Shown here piece after piece: positions 47,157 through 58,396 of a stretch of 64,000 nucleotides of DNA. The stretch is taken from assembly GCA_021234155.1 (NCBI GenBank), contig JAJEKV010000086.1, forward strand, positions 3,211,461 through 3,275,460. The letters are read 5' to 3'. The translations under genes were made by a program, and so were the position numbers. The notes under the pieces were generated by a model, which saw only the letters and a list, made by a program, of their open reading frames with translations, was not told where the DNA came from and searched no databases. Within the stretch, counting starts at the first letter, position 1, and every line of letters starts with the position of its first letter. The DNA comes from Isoetes taiwanensis. Taxonomy: Eukaryota > Streptophyta > Lycopodiopsida > Isoetales > Isoetaceae.

Positions 47157-48698
47157 TCAGAGAAAGTCGTCATCGCGCTCAGGCTGGACCCATTTTCCAT
47201 TTGCATCTCGGACAAGACCCTTATGGCGATCCTGCCACCAAGACGAAGGGATTTTAAGATGAGGACGCAAAAACCCAGAAGATTTATTGACAAGGGCAAG
47301 GTCGCGATCTGTAGCAGACTTGAACTCTTGACCAGATCCGTGGAACCCATCAATGAGATGCAAGTGCCCTTCCAGATTATGGTGGTCCAAAGGGTTATTA
47401 CTGGGCCGCAGATATGGCGACAGGTCCGTGTTGAGCCGAAGCTCGGCCCCGACATGGGAATACGTCCACGGAAGATTATCCAAAAAATTTATCAGCATGC
47501 CAAGCTTTTCGTTGGTCAAAAGTCCTGGCGTTTTGGGCACCAGGTCTTTCTCGTTCACTATTCTTAGGGTTTTCACTCTGAGCTCCTCGCATCTTTCTTT
47601 GAAGGCTTCGTTTCCGACCCTCGGCCCTCCAAAGGTTAGTACGGTTAATGGTATCTCTAAATCTCCGTTTTCAAACCCCTGCTCTGTTTCAAACATGGGA
47701 TGCAGATTTTTAGAAGCTTCTTCGCTCTGTGCCATGGCCTTATTCTTTCTAGTCCTTTTTGTTAGACCAGATTGCGCCATATCATAACCGCTTAGCAGTG
47801 CCAGCGCTCCCCCAAGACTATGCCCTGTTACTGTTATGCTCAATTCCTCCTCAATATACTTGTTAACCAACCTTCCAATTTCTCCCAACACTTGCTCCCT
47901 AGCACTTTGCTTGTTATACCTAGATTTTTCACTCTTAGAAGTATACAAATGCAAAAATCCCTTTTCCACTTTCACCTTGCTAGCATCCAGCCCACCTGGA
48001 ACTAAGAAGTTCTTCAGATCTTCAATCCACTCAAACTGTGTCACAGTCCCTCTCCAAGAAACCACTATATCTCTTCTTCCCAGCCTTTTGATCTCTTCTT
48101 CAGAAGTACACACTGCTACATATCCCATCCAATTTGAATGCTTGCTCCATGCATCTTCCTGATCCTTTGGCTTCCTGAAAAACCCATCAATATCTATGTC
48201 TGATTTTGAAGTTGCATACAAATATTTGGTGACTTCATACCCTGTATTTAGCAGGCCTGTCTCCTCAAATAGCTTGCTTTTTTTATGTTTGCAACTTCCA
48301 CAGTATCTAGAATTCATATCATAATCGAAGGAATCATAACATACCTGAGTAAATTCTCCATACCTGATAACTTCAGACCGGAGCACAGGGTCCAAGGGAT
48401 CCAGCAGATTTGTCCAATCTTTGCTCCCTTGGATTTCTTTCCATCTTGCGCTTAGATTGGATTTAGTGCGTTCAATCTGCAGCAGATCTAAACTGGCTTT
48501 CAAATTTGGTGCATCCCTCTTGTCAGGCTGCTCTGATACAGCTCTCACATAAAGGGACCTTGTAAACTGTGGCTGCTGGAGAATTGGGTAGTGAATTTTG
48601 TGCACATTAGTAGGCAAGAAAGAACGTTTCAGAACGGAACCTGAATCTACGAGACTGAATGCCATGGCTTCCATCTCTGTATCAAATGTGAAAGACAA
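47157..48698 (-). CDS. DAD1-like plastid phospholipase A1 (class I lipase), 513 aa
   Basis: Single uninterrupted exon. The lipase_3 fold is complete: YVAVCTSEEEIKRLGRRDIV and SWRGTV (oxyanion region), nucleophile elbow TGHSLGG with Ser294, FGGPRVGNEAF, catalytic Asp385 in NEKDLVPK, and His440 in DHHNLEGHLHLIDGFHG. WKEIQGSKDW and LLDPLDPVLRSEVIRYGEF near residues 86-115 are signatures of the PLA1-I (DAD1/DGL) subgroup. These enzymes release sn-1 acyl chains, often linolenate, from plastid galactolipids or phospholipids and can feed jasmonate synthesis. Residues 1-50 are rich in Ser, Arg and hydroxylated residues, fitting a plastid transit peptide. Length is normal for PLA1-I-gamma types. A second Met at residue 9 is an alternative start. 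The region between Ser294 and Asp385 has a longer, Lys-rich loop than most homologues I know. Confidence 0.93.
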   Translation of the reverse strand: MSFTFDTEMEAMAFSLVDSGSVLKRSFLPTNVHKIHYPILQQPQFTRSLYVRAVSEQPDKRDAPNLKASLDLLQIERTKSNLSARWKEIQGSKDWTNLLDPLDPVLRSEVIRYGEFTQVCYDSFDYDMNSRYCGSCKHKKSKLFEETGLLNTGYEVTKYLYATSKSDIDIDGFFRKPKDQEDAWSKHSNWMGYVAVCTSEEEIKRLGRRDIVVSWRGTVTQFEWIEDLKNFLVPGGLDASKVKVEKGFLHLYTSKSEKSRYNKQSAREQVLGEIGRLVNKYIEEELSITVTGHSLGGALALLSGYDMAQSGLTKRTRKNKAMAQSEEASKNLHPMFETEQGFENGDLEIPLTVLTFGGPRVGNEAFKERCEELRVKTLRIVNEKDLVPKTPGLLTNEKLGMLINFLDNLPWTYSHVGAELRLNTDLSPYLRPSNNPLDHHNLEGHLHLIDGFHGSGQEFKSATDRDLALVNKSSGFLRPHLKIPSSWWQDRHKGLVRDANGKWVQPERDDDFL

Positions 48699-48919
48699 AC
48701 AATTGCTTAAAACTTATTGACTGGTTGTACAAATCTACAGTTTCTTTATTTTATTGCAGGAGTTCTTTAATAAATGTTTCTGCACTGGTTTACATCTATT
48801 ATATTTTAAAGTATTACAGTTATTACTTCCCTATCTGGCTCTCTTATGTAAGCCACATGCAAACCTTCCTTGTCAACAAAGACATTTCATACAATGCACA
48901 AAAGTCATGAGAAAAATGA

Positions 48920-49069
48920 CAATATTAACTGCACTTGCAGAATAGTCATACTAGTGGAATTCGTCCTCGTCTCTCTCAGGAATCTAGAAAGGAATCTAGA
49001 AAAATGAATATATTAGCTGCAACTTGGAGAATAGTCATACTAGTGGAATTCCTCCTCATCTCTCTCAGG
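48920..49069. repeat. Duplicated block upstream of the lipase
   Basis: TTGCAGAATAGTCATACTAGTGG... (about 48934-48979) recurs at about 49020-49069, each followed by a CTCTCTCAGG end. It lies 230-370 bp upstream of the lipase start, so it may be in its promoter or leader. Confidence 0.85.
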
Positions 49070-49277
49070 TTGGACGAACATTTGTTCTGGGCACATAAAG
49101 TTTAGGGATGCCGATCAATCATGCTACAAGACTCGATGGATAGGACCATCTTCCTGCAAATATTTAATAAACATTTGTGGAGCTATGGAGGTGTGACTAT
49201 GGCACAGAGAACTTTGGCAGGGATAAGCTGATGCATAGAAGTATCTCCCACAGCGTTCATAAAAATAATGGGGACAT

Positions 49278-49349
49278 GAGGATGTGATTATGAGAGGGAT
49301 AACACCTTGGAACGAGGATGTGCTTATGAGAGGGATAACACCTTGGAAC
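49278..49349. repeat. 36-bp tandem pair
   Basis: GAGGATGTGATTATGAGAGG and the following bases repeat twice (49278-49313, 49314-49349). Confidence 0.92.
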
Positions 49350-50280
49350 GAGGGTGTTATGGGTTTTTCAATGTGTTATTGATGGGTAACACCATTGTAA
49401 CCAATGGCTGAGATCTAATCTCAGCTATAAAATTTGAGGGCCAAGTTGTTAAGGCATAAAAAACATTTAGGGCTATCAGATTTACCCTGTACTATTAGGT
49501 TTAAGATTAGCTTTGCGATTGAAATAGAACTTTAAACTTACCCTATAAATCTTAGCGGGCCAAGATGTCGAACGACCATGCACTTCTTATGTCAGGATAG
49601 AGGTTCTACCGATTCTGAACTGTGTGGGAAATCGGTGCAAGATACAAGGGGGTAATGGGTTTGGAGCGGTTATTGGCATATTCTAGGCATATACTAGCAT
49701 ATACAAAGAATATGCCACAAACCCCACATGGACGAGGGTTTGCCCCCTTAGCGCCAACGCAAAAATGGTTAAGTATGATATGGGTGCAAGAATTTCGGGA
49801 AGAAGCATGCTGGGAAGATTTCAAAAGAAGAGGACTTGAAGCGGGTGCCTGAGGCCCTTTTATTTTTGGGCATTTGGGTTATCATTTTTTTTTGTGTTGT
49901 AATTATTGTGTTGGTTTTATCCTTCTGTTCAGATTTTTTCATGATTGAAGCAAAAAATTTAATTGAATGACTGAAATTTGAAGTAAAATCTTAAAGTTGG
50001 CTGTTGCCAGATATTCTCATATTGCATATATTGATTGTGAATTACATTTGCAAATGTCTGTAGGGGCATTGTGAATTTGTCTACAAACGTTTGTAGCAGC
50101 ATTTGTCTGCAAACTTTTGTACGGGCATTTGTTTGCAAATATTTGTAGAGGTTATGAATTTGCCCATGTATTGTGGGATCCCGACTTAAGGATCTAGAAG
50201 TCCTGATCAAACAGGATCTTCTTAAGGATGAGATAGTTCAGCTATCTCTATAGCTCTCGAACTATATCATTTTTAAAGAT
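49350..50280. other. Non-coding; possible retroelement leader
   Basis: Precedes a gag relic on the plus strand and may contain its leader or a decayed LTR, but I cannot define ends. 50050-50160 has imperfect 30-bp repeats around GCATTTGTCTGCAAAC. The short frame at 49622-49852 is not recognised. Confidence 0.4.
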
Positions 50281-50866
50281 CATGCCACCTAAAAGGGTTA
50301 TGATGGATGAGCCACCTATGGAAGCTGCAGGAAATAGAGACGTTGAGAGCACTCAATGGGTGTTCACAGATCCTTCTATTCCTTATCACATAGAGGTCAA
50401 TATCGCAAGCCTACATTTGATGGTACTGGCAACCCTAAAAATTCCTTTTTCAATTTGCTGATTAGCACAGAGAAGGTGAAATGAGAAAAGGAGAGGAAAA
50501 TACAGTTTTTGAACTGCCATGAGAGGGGAAGCCAAAAGATGGTTCCAATATCAGGGGAGTTGCAAAATCTCCAGCTCACTTGAAATTGTTGACAATTTTA
50601 TGTAAAGGTTTGGATCTGCGACCACTCAAGGTGGTCTAATACAAGAGCTTCACACAATTGTTTTGGGCAAGGGAGAAAGCCTACTTGCATATATGGAGAG
50701 ATTTAATGCATACATCATAATGTGCAAGAAGAGAGAGATTGAAATCAGCTACTCCCTTGGTGCAATTTTTCATGTGGGAATGAGAAAGAGACATATACTA
50801 TACAAAACAATGTTCAAGTTACAGGTTATAGGCTCTTTGGATTCTATCTATAAGGCTCTCAGATAA
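50281..50866 (+). pseudogene. LTR-retrotransposon gag fragment
   Basis: Starts MPPKRVMMDEPPMEAAG, typical of gypsy gag starts, then GEAKRWFQYQG and GESLLAYMERFNAYIIMCKK, the capsid core. Stops and shifts break it, and it ends abruptly at the lipase-like sequence. Confidence 0.75.
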
Positions 50867-50867
50867 A

Positions 50868-51385
50868 AGGGTCTTGTAAATCATGGCTGATGGAGAATTG
50901 GATAATGAGTTTAGGGCACATTAGTAGGTAGGAAAGAACTTGTCAAAAGGGAACTTGAATCTAGGAGACTGGATGCCTTGGCTTCCATCTTTGTATCAAA
51001 TTTGAAAGGGAACCAATCACTTAAAACTTATGGATTGGTTGTAAAAATCTACAGTCTCACCTTACACCTAGTGGATTTGGTTCCTAATTCTTTGATATTT
51101 TATTGCAGAAGGGGATCATGTAATATTTATGAATAAAGTAATAATAATCTATGAAATTCTTCTAGTATTTACTTCCTTGTCTAGCTATCTTATGTGAGCC
51201 ACATGCAAACCTTCTTTGTCAAGAAAGACATTTCAGACATAGCACAAAAGTCATGACTCATGTTGTAAAATCTCTTATGGCAAATAGAGAAATCTAAAAA
51301 AATGGCAAATGTTATGAATATTAGCTGCAATTGCAAAAATGAAATTATATTAATAGATTTCCTCCTTGTCTCTCTCGCGTTGGCA
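50868..51385 (-). pseudogene. Truncated copy of the lipase 5' end and upstream region
   Basis: About 50868-51060 matches the first roughly 45 codons and leader of the lipase at 48560-48720 (e.g. GGCACATTAGTAGG against TGCACATTAGTAGGC, and TTAAAACTTATGGATTGGTTG). 51160-51385 matches its upstream region (AGCCACATGCAAACCTTC, TTAGCTGCAATTGC). Same orientation, about 2.3 kb apart. The catalytic part is absent. Confidence 0.88.
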
Positions 51386-51629
51386 TAGGCAGTAGAGGTG
51401 AAGAAGTGAATTCAGATCATCAACCACTTTTCCTGCAGATGGCTTGCCAGACTAATGGGATCCTCTGTGCTACAACCCCTCGCGTGCCTCAGTTGTGCTT
51501 GGATTACGACCACTCGAAGACTTATGCCTAGATGCTCACAGACGACGTAACGGAAATTCTGTAGCTTCTCGCGCTACATCAACGGGCTGGCCTGTTGGTC
51601 AATGTATTGCCAAGAGATGATGGATACAA

Positions 51630-52260
51630 TACCTGTAGCAGCTTTATGATCCTCCTGAGGCTCGGGCAGCAATACCCCCACAGATCGTCCCAAAACTAGT
51701 AATCACAGAGGCAGGAGTTGCCCAGGGCTTATAGCTTCTCACAAATGGCAAGGTGGCAGATTTCGATGGCATGCAGATAGAGCTACTCAAGTGGGCAGAG
51801 CTACTGATAATGCCCATCCTAACTGCATTGTTCAACGAGGCTTTGCAGAAAGGCTTTCCTCCACAGTGAACCACTAACAGAGTTGTTCCCATCTACAAGG
51901 CAGGCAACACTCACTGCCGAGCTAATTAACGAACAATCATGGTCAGTTCGTTATTTGCAAAACTGTTGACCAGCATTCTCGAGCAATAGTTAACATTGTG
52001 GAAGGAAGGAGCAAAGGTACGTGCCCGCACACAGGCAGGATTCAGGATCATATTCTTACAATGTAGATCTTGGTTGAAGATAGCAGACATCGCCGATATA
52101 ACCTATATTGCTACTTTATCAATTTTGTGAAAGTTTTTCACTGTGCCTAGGGAAGAGTTGTGGAAAGGATTGAGGCAGTTGGGGGTCCCTATGGATCTGG
52201 TTGCCACTGCCTCTCATAATTTTGAATTGGTGATGTGGCTAATCCTAATGATTACATATC
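51630..52260 (+). pseudogene. LINE reverse transcriptase fragment
   Basis: Shifting frames give VVPIYKAGNTH, TIMVSSLFAKLLTSILEQ, RARTQAGFR and VPREELWKGLRQLGVP, the fingers and palm start of a LINE RT. It is heavily degraded and not the same family as the L1 at 36465. Confidence 0.7.
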
Positions 52261-52455
52261 CTAAGTAACTAAAATTCAAAAGAAAACAAAAACGGGTGCC
52301 TACATTGCCCTACATTATACATAATGTAAAGGCATTTTTTTTAGACACCCTAGCTTTCTTTTACCCGAAGCTACCAGAACTGTGTTAGCCACTGTCAATC
52401 TTCCCGAGGTTATAAGGGACTTGGTAGACCATAGTCCTGCCTTTTTTTGGAGTGT

Positions 52456-52962
52456 CTAAAATAGAGGCCCATAGTTCCTTAAGCTATCAAACAAGACAAG
52501 GGGAAGACCAAGAAGCTTAACTGATTCTCCAGCTCCTACCACAGGGAAATCCATACCTCTAGCTCTTGGGTTGATGTCGCTTTCTATTTCCCACAGAATC
52601 GAGCACTTATTGGCATTAAGTCCAATCCCTGATATAACCTCAAAACAAAGTAGAATATGACGAAATGACTGAAAACTATTGTCATCAAACCTGAGAATAT
52701 CAGCGTATTGCATGATTGTCAGCTTCTCTGCACCGTCAGGGAAGGTCAGCCCTTCTAAGTTCCCTTCTGACACCTTCAATTGTACTATTCTTGTTAGCAG
52801 ATTTTCCATAATGAGGAACAAGTACGGGGCCAATGGCAACCTTACCTGATACCCTTGCGCAAGTCCAACATTGTTTAGCAACAAGTACCATGACGAATCT
52901 TCAGCAACTGACAAGTTCCTGTGAAACTCAATCTTCTGGTCCCATACATCAGTCATATCCAA
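52456..52962 (-). pseudogene. L1-type reverse transcriptase fragment, opposite strand
   Basis: 169 codons open: GYQVRLPLAPYLFLIMENLL (RQGDPLSPYLF motif), MQYADILRFDDNS (the Y-A-D-D region, second Asp altered), FEVISGIGLNANKC and LLGLPL. This is palm to thumb of a plant L1 RT. Confidence 0.88.
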
Positions 52963-54535
52963 ATCTTCCCCAAGAACCCAATTATCAATACCGTTCCCAC
53001 TGATAATCCATCTCTCAATTTTCTGTCACATAATTGCTCGTTCTACAAGCTTATTTTTATGCATGGACGTTGATCAATCCCCACGAATAGACACTGGCTT
53101 CAAATGTAACTACTTGCCAACTGCCATCCCTACCTACATATTATGATTGTGGTACAAGACTTTTTCAAAGTATGCAGGTAGGTCATATACTAAGATTTGA
53201 ATAGATGGCACGTAATCATTACAATAACAAGCTTGAAAAGTCTTTAATGAAGAAGGCTCTAGAACATTTACGATACACGTTCGCATGCTTTAAGAAGATT
53301 TATAGAAATCATTGCTCACATGAATATTGTATTACCATGCGATCTTGTGGAAGAGACTCATGCAAGGGAAATGGCTGGTGACATCAGGCAGCTTGAGAAT
53401 TATCCCCGCTATCTACATAATGCCGATGCTCAAAATTGTCCATGAATCTATTATGAAGACAGGGCCATTGCTTAAAGGTGGCAAGATATGCTTGTCAAAT
53501 TGGCCAAACCTTGTATTATGGCTAAACCATGTATTATGGCTTCTCAGCCATTGGATAAGAGCACATCTGGCAGCATATTCCCTCTCCATCAATCCACAAC
53601 ATCCAAACCGAGTCTTTTGCAGGTCAAACCGGCCCTTGTTGACCCGACTTTCAAGGGGGCATTATTAAGGCACAGACCATAGCATAAAACAGTATTTTCG
53701 CTTTAATATAGTATAGTATGAAAAGAAGATGACAGACTACTGCATGCCAACACTCCATGACCCAAAAATATGAAGAACACCACAGAATCACATGAGCCTG
53801 GGGAATCGAACCCCAGATGAATCCACAGCACATGGCTTACCTGGACGACGCGCTCGGATCAGGCATGGGGGCCATCAAACACATGCCATTGGCTGCCATT
53901 CCAAGCTCTAGCTATCAATGGCATGCATTTGATGATCCTATGCGTGGTTTCCTTGGATGCCTGGAAGCCAACAAACACAATTTGTTAGTGAGCTTGGGGA
54001 ATTGAACCCCAACGCAATACCAATGCTCATCCGAGCATAAGGAAGATCCCAGTATAGGGGGTCTCCCTTATGCCCAGGGGCCAAAGGCCACTGAAAGTCT
54101 GCAGATTCAACAAAGCATGAACAACACACAGCATCAAAGAATAGAATGTCACATATTCATACGCTTACAAAATGTACGAACAAGAACATTGCAAACAGGA
54201 TGAACAACAACAAGGCCTAATTCAAGGTTTTGTGCTTTCTGGACTTACCGACACTTTGGCTTTTGCAAAGGTTTCAAGCTTGCTATAGAAGAGCTTGAAG
54301 CTAAGATTCTGTGAGCTTTAATCTATAAGATAAATAATTTGAGCTTTTGGTTTTGAAAAACATGGCGGGTTTAAGCCGATGAAAATTGACCAGGGTTGAA
54401 GAATCTGAAGCAGTTGACAGGCTGAAGGGCCGGCAGTGCTCAAGGTAACCTAAGTTTAAGATTATGCATCCTTACCCCTGACATCCTTGAGAAAATGGCT
54501 AAACCTTGTATAAGGGCGCTGAGAAATCCGTGAAG
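52963..54535. other. Non-coding; tRNA-like box B sequences
   Basis: No gene. Minus-strand GGTTCGATTCC at about 53791-53801 and GGTTCAATTCC at about 53997-54007 resemble pol III B boxes within 5-bp stem-loops, which may be remains of tRNA-derived SINEs. A 21-bp pair (AAACCTTGTATTATGGCT type) lies at 53505-53545. Confidence 0.4.
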
Positions 54536-54760
54536 AACGGTGTCGAGTATGGCCTCTTCGAGCTGTGGCATCTTCAAGCACCAACTATGGCATCTTCAAG
54601 GCCATAGAAGCCTATCCACTACCTATCCCTATCCACTTCATGGGAAAAAACTTCTCATGCTCATGATTCAGCCATCTGGTGCTGCAAATCCGACCAGGGC
54701 TTCTACCTGTCGTTGCTCAGGGCTTCTACCTGCTGTTGCTCAGGGCCTTTGCTTTTGAGA
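54536..54760. repeat. Clustered short tandem repeats
   Basis: TATGGCATCTTCAAG-type units near 54560-54605 and three copies of a 29-bp unit GGGCTTCTACCTGYYGTTGC (54690-54750). Confidence 0.75.
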
Positions 54761-56237
54761 AGCCCATGGTCATTTCTATCTGCTATCTGCTGTTGTTCAG
54801 GGCCGCTGCTCAGTTTCAGAAGCCTAGCTGTGTTGGCGTCATCTGCAAAAGATCCCAGCTTCTCTTTGTGACACCTGAAACGAGGGGATGGACACCTGAT
54901 GCAGCTGATTTAGTAGCATCCACCTGAGCCTTGGACATCTGCATCTGCCTCCACGCGCGACCCAATCCAGAACTCTGAAAAAACCACTGCCCCATTTCTC
55001 CACCACAGATACACGTAGGTTTCGAACCGCAACCTAGGTGCCACCATCACCAAAGTACGTATTTTAATACGAATACCTTCATTGACCTTCCAAAATCATA
55101 TGTAACAAAAATACTGGTTTTGATAGAGGACACATTATGGCAAGATATGTTTGTCAAAATGCATGTTGAATAAACTTCCAATGTTTGAGTTTTGTATTTT
55201 GGGAAGTGCTTGTGGCAATGGTTTGTGCTAAGATTTTAGCCGGTATCGTATTAGAAATCGTATATTTGGAGGGATTTGAGCAGCTTATTTGCATTTAGTG
55301 GTGATGTTTTTTTTTTTTAGGTTTTTAGAATGTATTTTAGGGCATAGATAAGAGTGCACGCCCCTTTCTTTTTTTGGCAGGCGAGCAGGTGAGGGATTTT
55401 CGTTGAGGCAGCAGATCAAGGTTTTCAGGAAATGCCATTTCCTACCCATAAGCCAATGTGGGCTGTGGTTCTGTCTTGGAGCTCCGGTGGAGCTATGGTT
55501 CTTGTGTTCTTAGACCTCCAGGTACAAGGAGCTTAATAGTTTTTCTTCTGGAGTTGCCCTGGTTCATTTCAGAGGCCGCTATGGTGGATTGCGTCTTCGA
55601 ATTGTTTGATTTGCGTTTTTGAATTTGGTTGTTTGCATGCAGGGTAGAGCTGGAAGTTTTATTCCGGTGGTTTTCTTGATGAGCTATCTCTGTCTTCAGA
55701 TTCCGGCAGTTCATGGTGGTTTTCATTTGGCAGATCTGATGCTGCATGCTTTGCCGCGTCTATCTCCTTTCACGCCATCTTCCGACCATGCCAGGCCATC
55801 TTCCGACCATGCAACAGTAATCCGACAGCATGTTGTTCAGGAATCAGAGCTGCGATAGTTGATTAGAAACTCTTGAACAGTTGAACTCTTGAACAGTTCA
55901 TTAGAAAGCGGCAGTTCTTTGCGGCGGCTACCATTGGGTTTTTATTTGGCCGAATTTAATCAATGGTGAAATTAAATGTGTGCATTTTGGAAATCGACCT
56001 TAGAAAGTGGCGAAGAATTTTTTGGGGAAAAAGATGTGAGCCATTGATTTGGTATGATGCTGGGGATATGCTGAAAATCAATGGTTCATATTGAACGTTA
56101 AAAACAAATCCCATAAACCCATGTTAAATAATCATACATATAAGACTAAGTTTAGAAAGCAAGGAAATACATTTAAATTTAAAAATTACTACCATTGGTT
56201 AAAGGATATGAGCTCGCTTATAACTAAAATGAGGTAG
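54761..56237. other. Non-coding
   Basis: No supported gene. A minus-strand GGTTCGAAACC near 55017-55027 is another B-box-like sequence. A 20-bp pair (CCATCTTCCGACCATGC) lies at 55777-55812. Confidence 0.4.
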
Positions 56238-56430
56238 GCAAGGCCTAGCTTAGATTTAAAACATTCTCTGCTTGCCCAAAGGATTTGAATGCTCAACTAC
56301 ACAATTTAGCCTAACATATAAAAAACAGGCTTGTGGCCTATAGGCAAGGCCAAGCTTAGATTTAAAACATTCTCTGCTTGCCCAAAGGATTTGAATGCTC
56401 AACTACTAAAAAACAGGCTTGTGGCCTATT
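56238..56430. repeat. Direct duplication of about 85 bp
   Basis: AGATTTAAAACATTCTCTGC and its surroundings occur at about 56238-56301 and 56343-56406. Each is followed by AAAACAGGCTTGTGGCCTAT. Confidence 0.9.
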
Positions 56431-56460
56431 CATCAAACAGCCTGCTCAATTTCAGCAAAC

Positions 56461-56970
56461 ATGGGCGCACAAGAGTCTATCACAACATGCTTTGTAATTC
56501 TTGTGCTTCTTTGTTTTTCTTCAGCTGCAGCCATCATCACGAATTATGAGATCAATGTTTGCACCGTGCTCCCCGTCTCATATCTCTTTTATAGTGCCAT
56601 GGTTTATGTGCTAATTCTTGCAATTTATAGGTGACAATGCTGCGCATTACTAGACTCTGCATAGCAAAAAAATATCGCCACAGTAAATGGGCAGATTCCT
56701 GGACCTGAGATCGATGCAAATGAAGGGGACAGGGAAATTATAAGAGTCAATTATTTATCACCAAAAAACATCTACCATTTCACTGGTAAGCCCAAATACT
56801 CATCAATATGAGATGGATGTGTCTATTTGATCTGTGCTGACAGACATGGAGTGAGGCAAATCCACACCAGATGGCGATGGACCGGCATATATTACACAAT
56901 GTGAACAGCTTGTCGGAATTGCTCTCTACTATGTCTACATAATCAAGAGATTCTTCAAGATCTACTACGT
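56461..56970 (+). pseudogene. Laccase (multicopper oxidase) relic
   Basis: Opens with a clear signal peptide (MGAQESITTCFVILVLLC) and AIITNYEINV, then in other frames TMLRITRLC, ATVNGQIPGPEIDANEGD and YLSPKNIYHFTG, the N-terminal cupredoxin of plant laccases. A GT...CAG intron (about 56786-56844) is followed by HGVRQIHTRW and then YYTM, matching the WHGVRQ...YITQC segment. Stops and shifts begin in exon 1. Only the first two exons remain. Plant laccases oxidise monolignols in the cell wall. Confidence 0.82.
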
Positions 56971-57319
56971 CGACATAGATTGATTCTATAAACGTGGCGG
57001 ACATGACATCCAATCAAACATCATTCCTTTTGATGTGGGAGAAGAGAAAAGAAGTTACAATGTACAATATATGATTCCCAAAAAACTAGTAAGGTGGTCT
57101 GATTCAATACAACAGTGCCAAGATGACCACCACCTTTAATTCGCATATGTGCAACACAAATCTCGAATGGTAAGGATTTAAAGAGTTGCTCCTTTACATG
57201 TCAATCTCTATGAAGAAAAATTTACGGGGATGTCACAAATCTGAGACATGTTCACAAATGCAAAACACATCACCATTATCTGCTATACACTATAAGCATA
57301 TGCTATACAAGAATTTAGC

Positions 57320-57338
57320 GCGCTGGCGAAGCCAGCGC
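57320..57338. other. Perfect 8-bp hairpin
   Basis: GCGCTGGC-GAA-GCCAGCGC. In minus orientation it lies downstream of the helicase relic at 57530-57722 and is followed by GCTAA, so it could be a Helitron terminal hairpin. Spacing to CTAA is unusually short. Confidence 0.5.
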
Positions 57339-57349
57339 CCATTGGCCTT

Positions 57350-57540
57350 GAGGCTTTTTTTTTTTTTGGGGCTCTGGTTCGAAGTGTTTATTGCAGCTCT
57401 GGGAATTGAGCCCAAACGTGGCCATTGTTGCGTTGCCCATGGTGTAGGAGGAGCATCGATGGCATAAGTCATGGGTGCTCCGCCTACATCATTGGCGTGG
57501 GGTGGAATGGATTTTTTTTTTTTTTGAGGATTAAGAATAG
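57350..57540 (-). repeat. SINE-like candidate with A-rich tail
   Basis: On the minus strand a B-box-like GGCTCAATTCC (about 57400) is followed by about 70 bp and then a run of 14 A's (57366-57353). A T-run at 57512-57525 marks the other side. No convincing A box or target duplication. Confidence 0.3.
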
Positions 57541-57722
57541 ATGTATACTTGATTTATGGTAGGAGTTGGCGTCTAGGAGGATTAGCACGTCTTCTTTTCT
57601 TCGGACACGTGTGAGAGCTGTGTATAGTTGTTCGTGTGCAAAGACTTTTGTTCTTAAGTCAAGAACTATTTTATCGAATGTTAGTCCTAGACAGCTATTG
57701 AATGTTGTTGAATAGGCATTTA
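57530..57722 (-). pseudogene. Pif1/Helitron-type helicase C-terminal fragment
   Basis: Minus-strand reading gives CLGLTFDKIVLDLRTKVFAH, EQLYTALTRVRRKEDVLILL. This is the final helicase motif pair (SQG-T...HGQLYVALSRV) of Pif1-like and Helitron RepHel proteins, which unwind DNA 5' to 3'. The frame is open but short and nothing upstream is intact. Confidence 0.8.
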
Positions 57723-58159
57723 TATGGGAAGGTCTCTCTGTGTTGCTGCATTAGTGATACAAAAACGTACTGCTTTTTCATTCCATTAATGAGAAAACTT
57801 CGCAACTTCATTTTGCATCTAATTGGTAGAGTAACTCTACTCGTCCACTTGTTTGTCGAAGGTGCAATTTCATATGACTGATGTTAATCTCAATTTGCTC
57901 TCAATACATGTTGCAATAAATAAATTCATATGGTAGCTGATAAATAGGGGTTTATGTTTGTGTATTTCTGGTGCAAACTTTTAGAAGCACCCAGTTTAAT
58001 TGCTATTTCAACCTTTAAGAAAGAAGTGGGCTTTGACGTCCTCCATCCTACCGGTGGCGGTTCTCTATGATGGTGATTCTCTGTGGTTGAATAGGTGCCA
58101 CAACCTTCAAGGGTATGCCACAACCTAGTCCAAGCTGTTGCGTATAATAGCATGCCAAT

Positions 58160-58396
58160 GATCAGTGCTGGCATACATCCAAGAACCATTTCATAATTTC
58201 TATGCATAAGTTCAATAAGCTTGCAGTATTAATTGTGCTCATGCTCATCCTATCAGAGAGCTTTCAGGTTTTGATCCACAGAATTAGTGCTGCCATACAT
58301 CCAAGGGACAATTTGATAGTTTTTGTGCACAGGTTCAATAAGCTTGTTGTATTAATGCTTATCCTCTTAAAGACCTTTCAAGTTCAGGTCCACTAA
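58160..58396. repeat. Tandem duplication of about 124 bp
   Basis: CATACATCCAAG...TTCAATAAGCTTG...GTATTAAT...CTTTCAGG-type blocks appear in the same order at 58160-58284 and 58285-58396, with moderate divergence. Confidence 0.8.

Noticed and set aside
49622-49852. 76-codon plus ORF
   Set aside because: Overlapped by an equally long minus frame, no domain, probably part of a decayed retroelement leader.
53781-53815. tRNA gene, from a T-arm-like stem-loop
   Set aside because: No acceptor stem, D-arm or anticodon arm can be folded around it.
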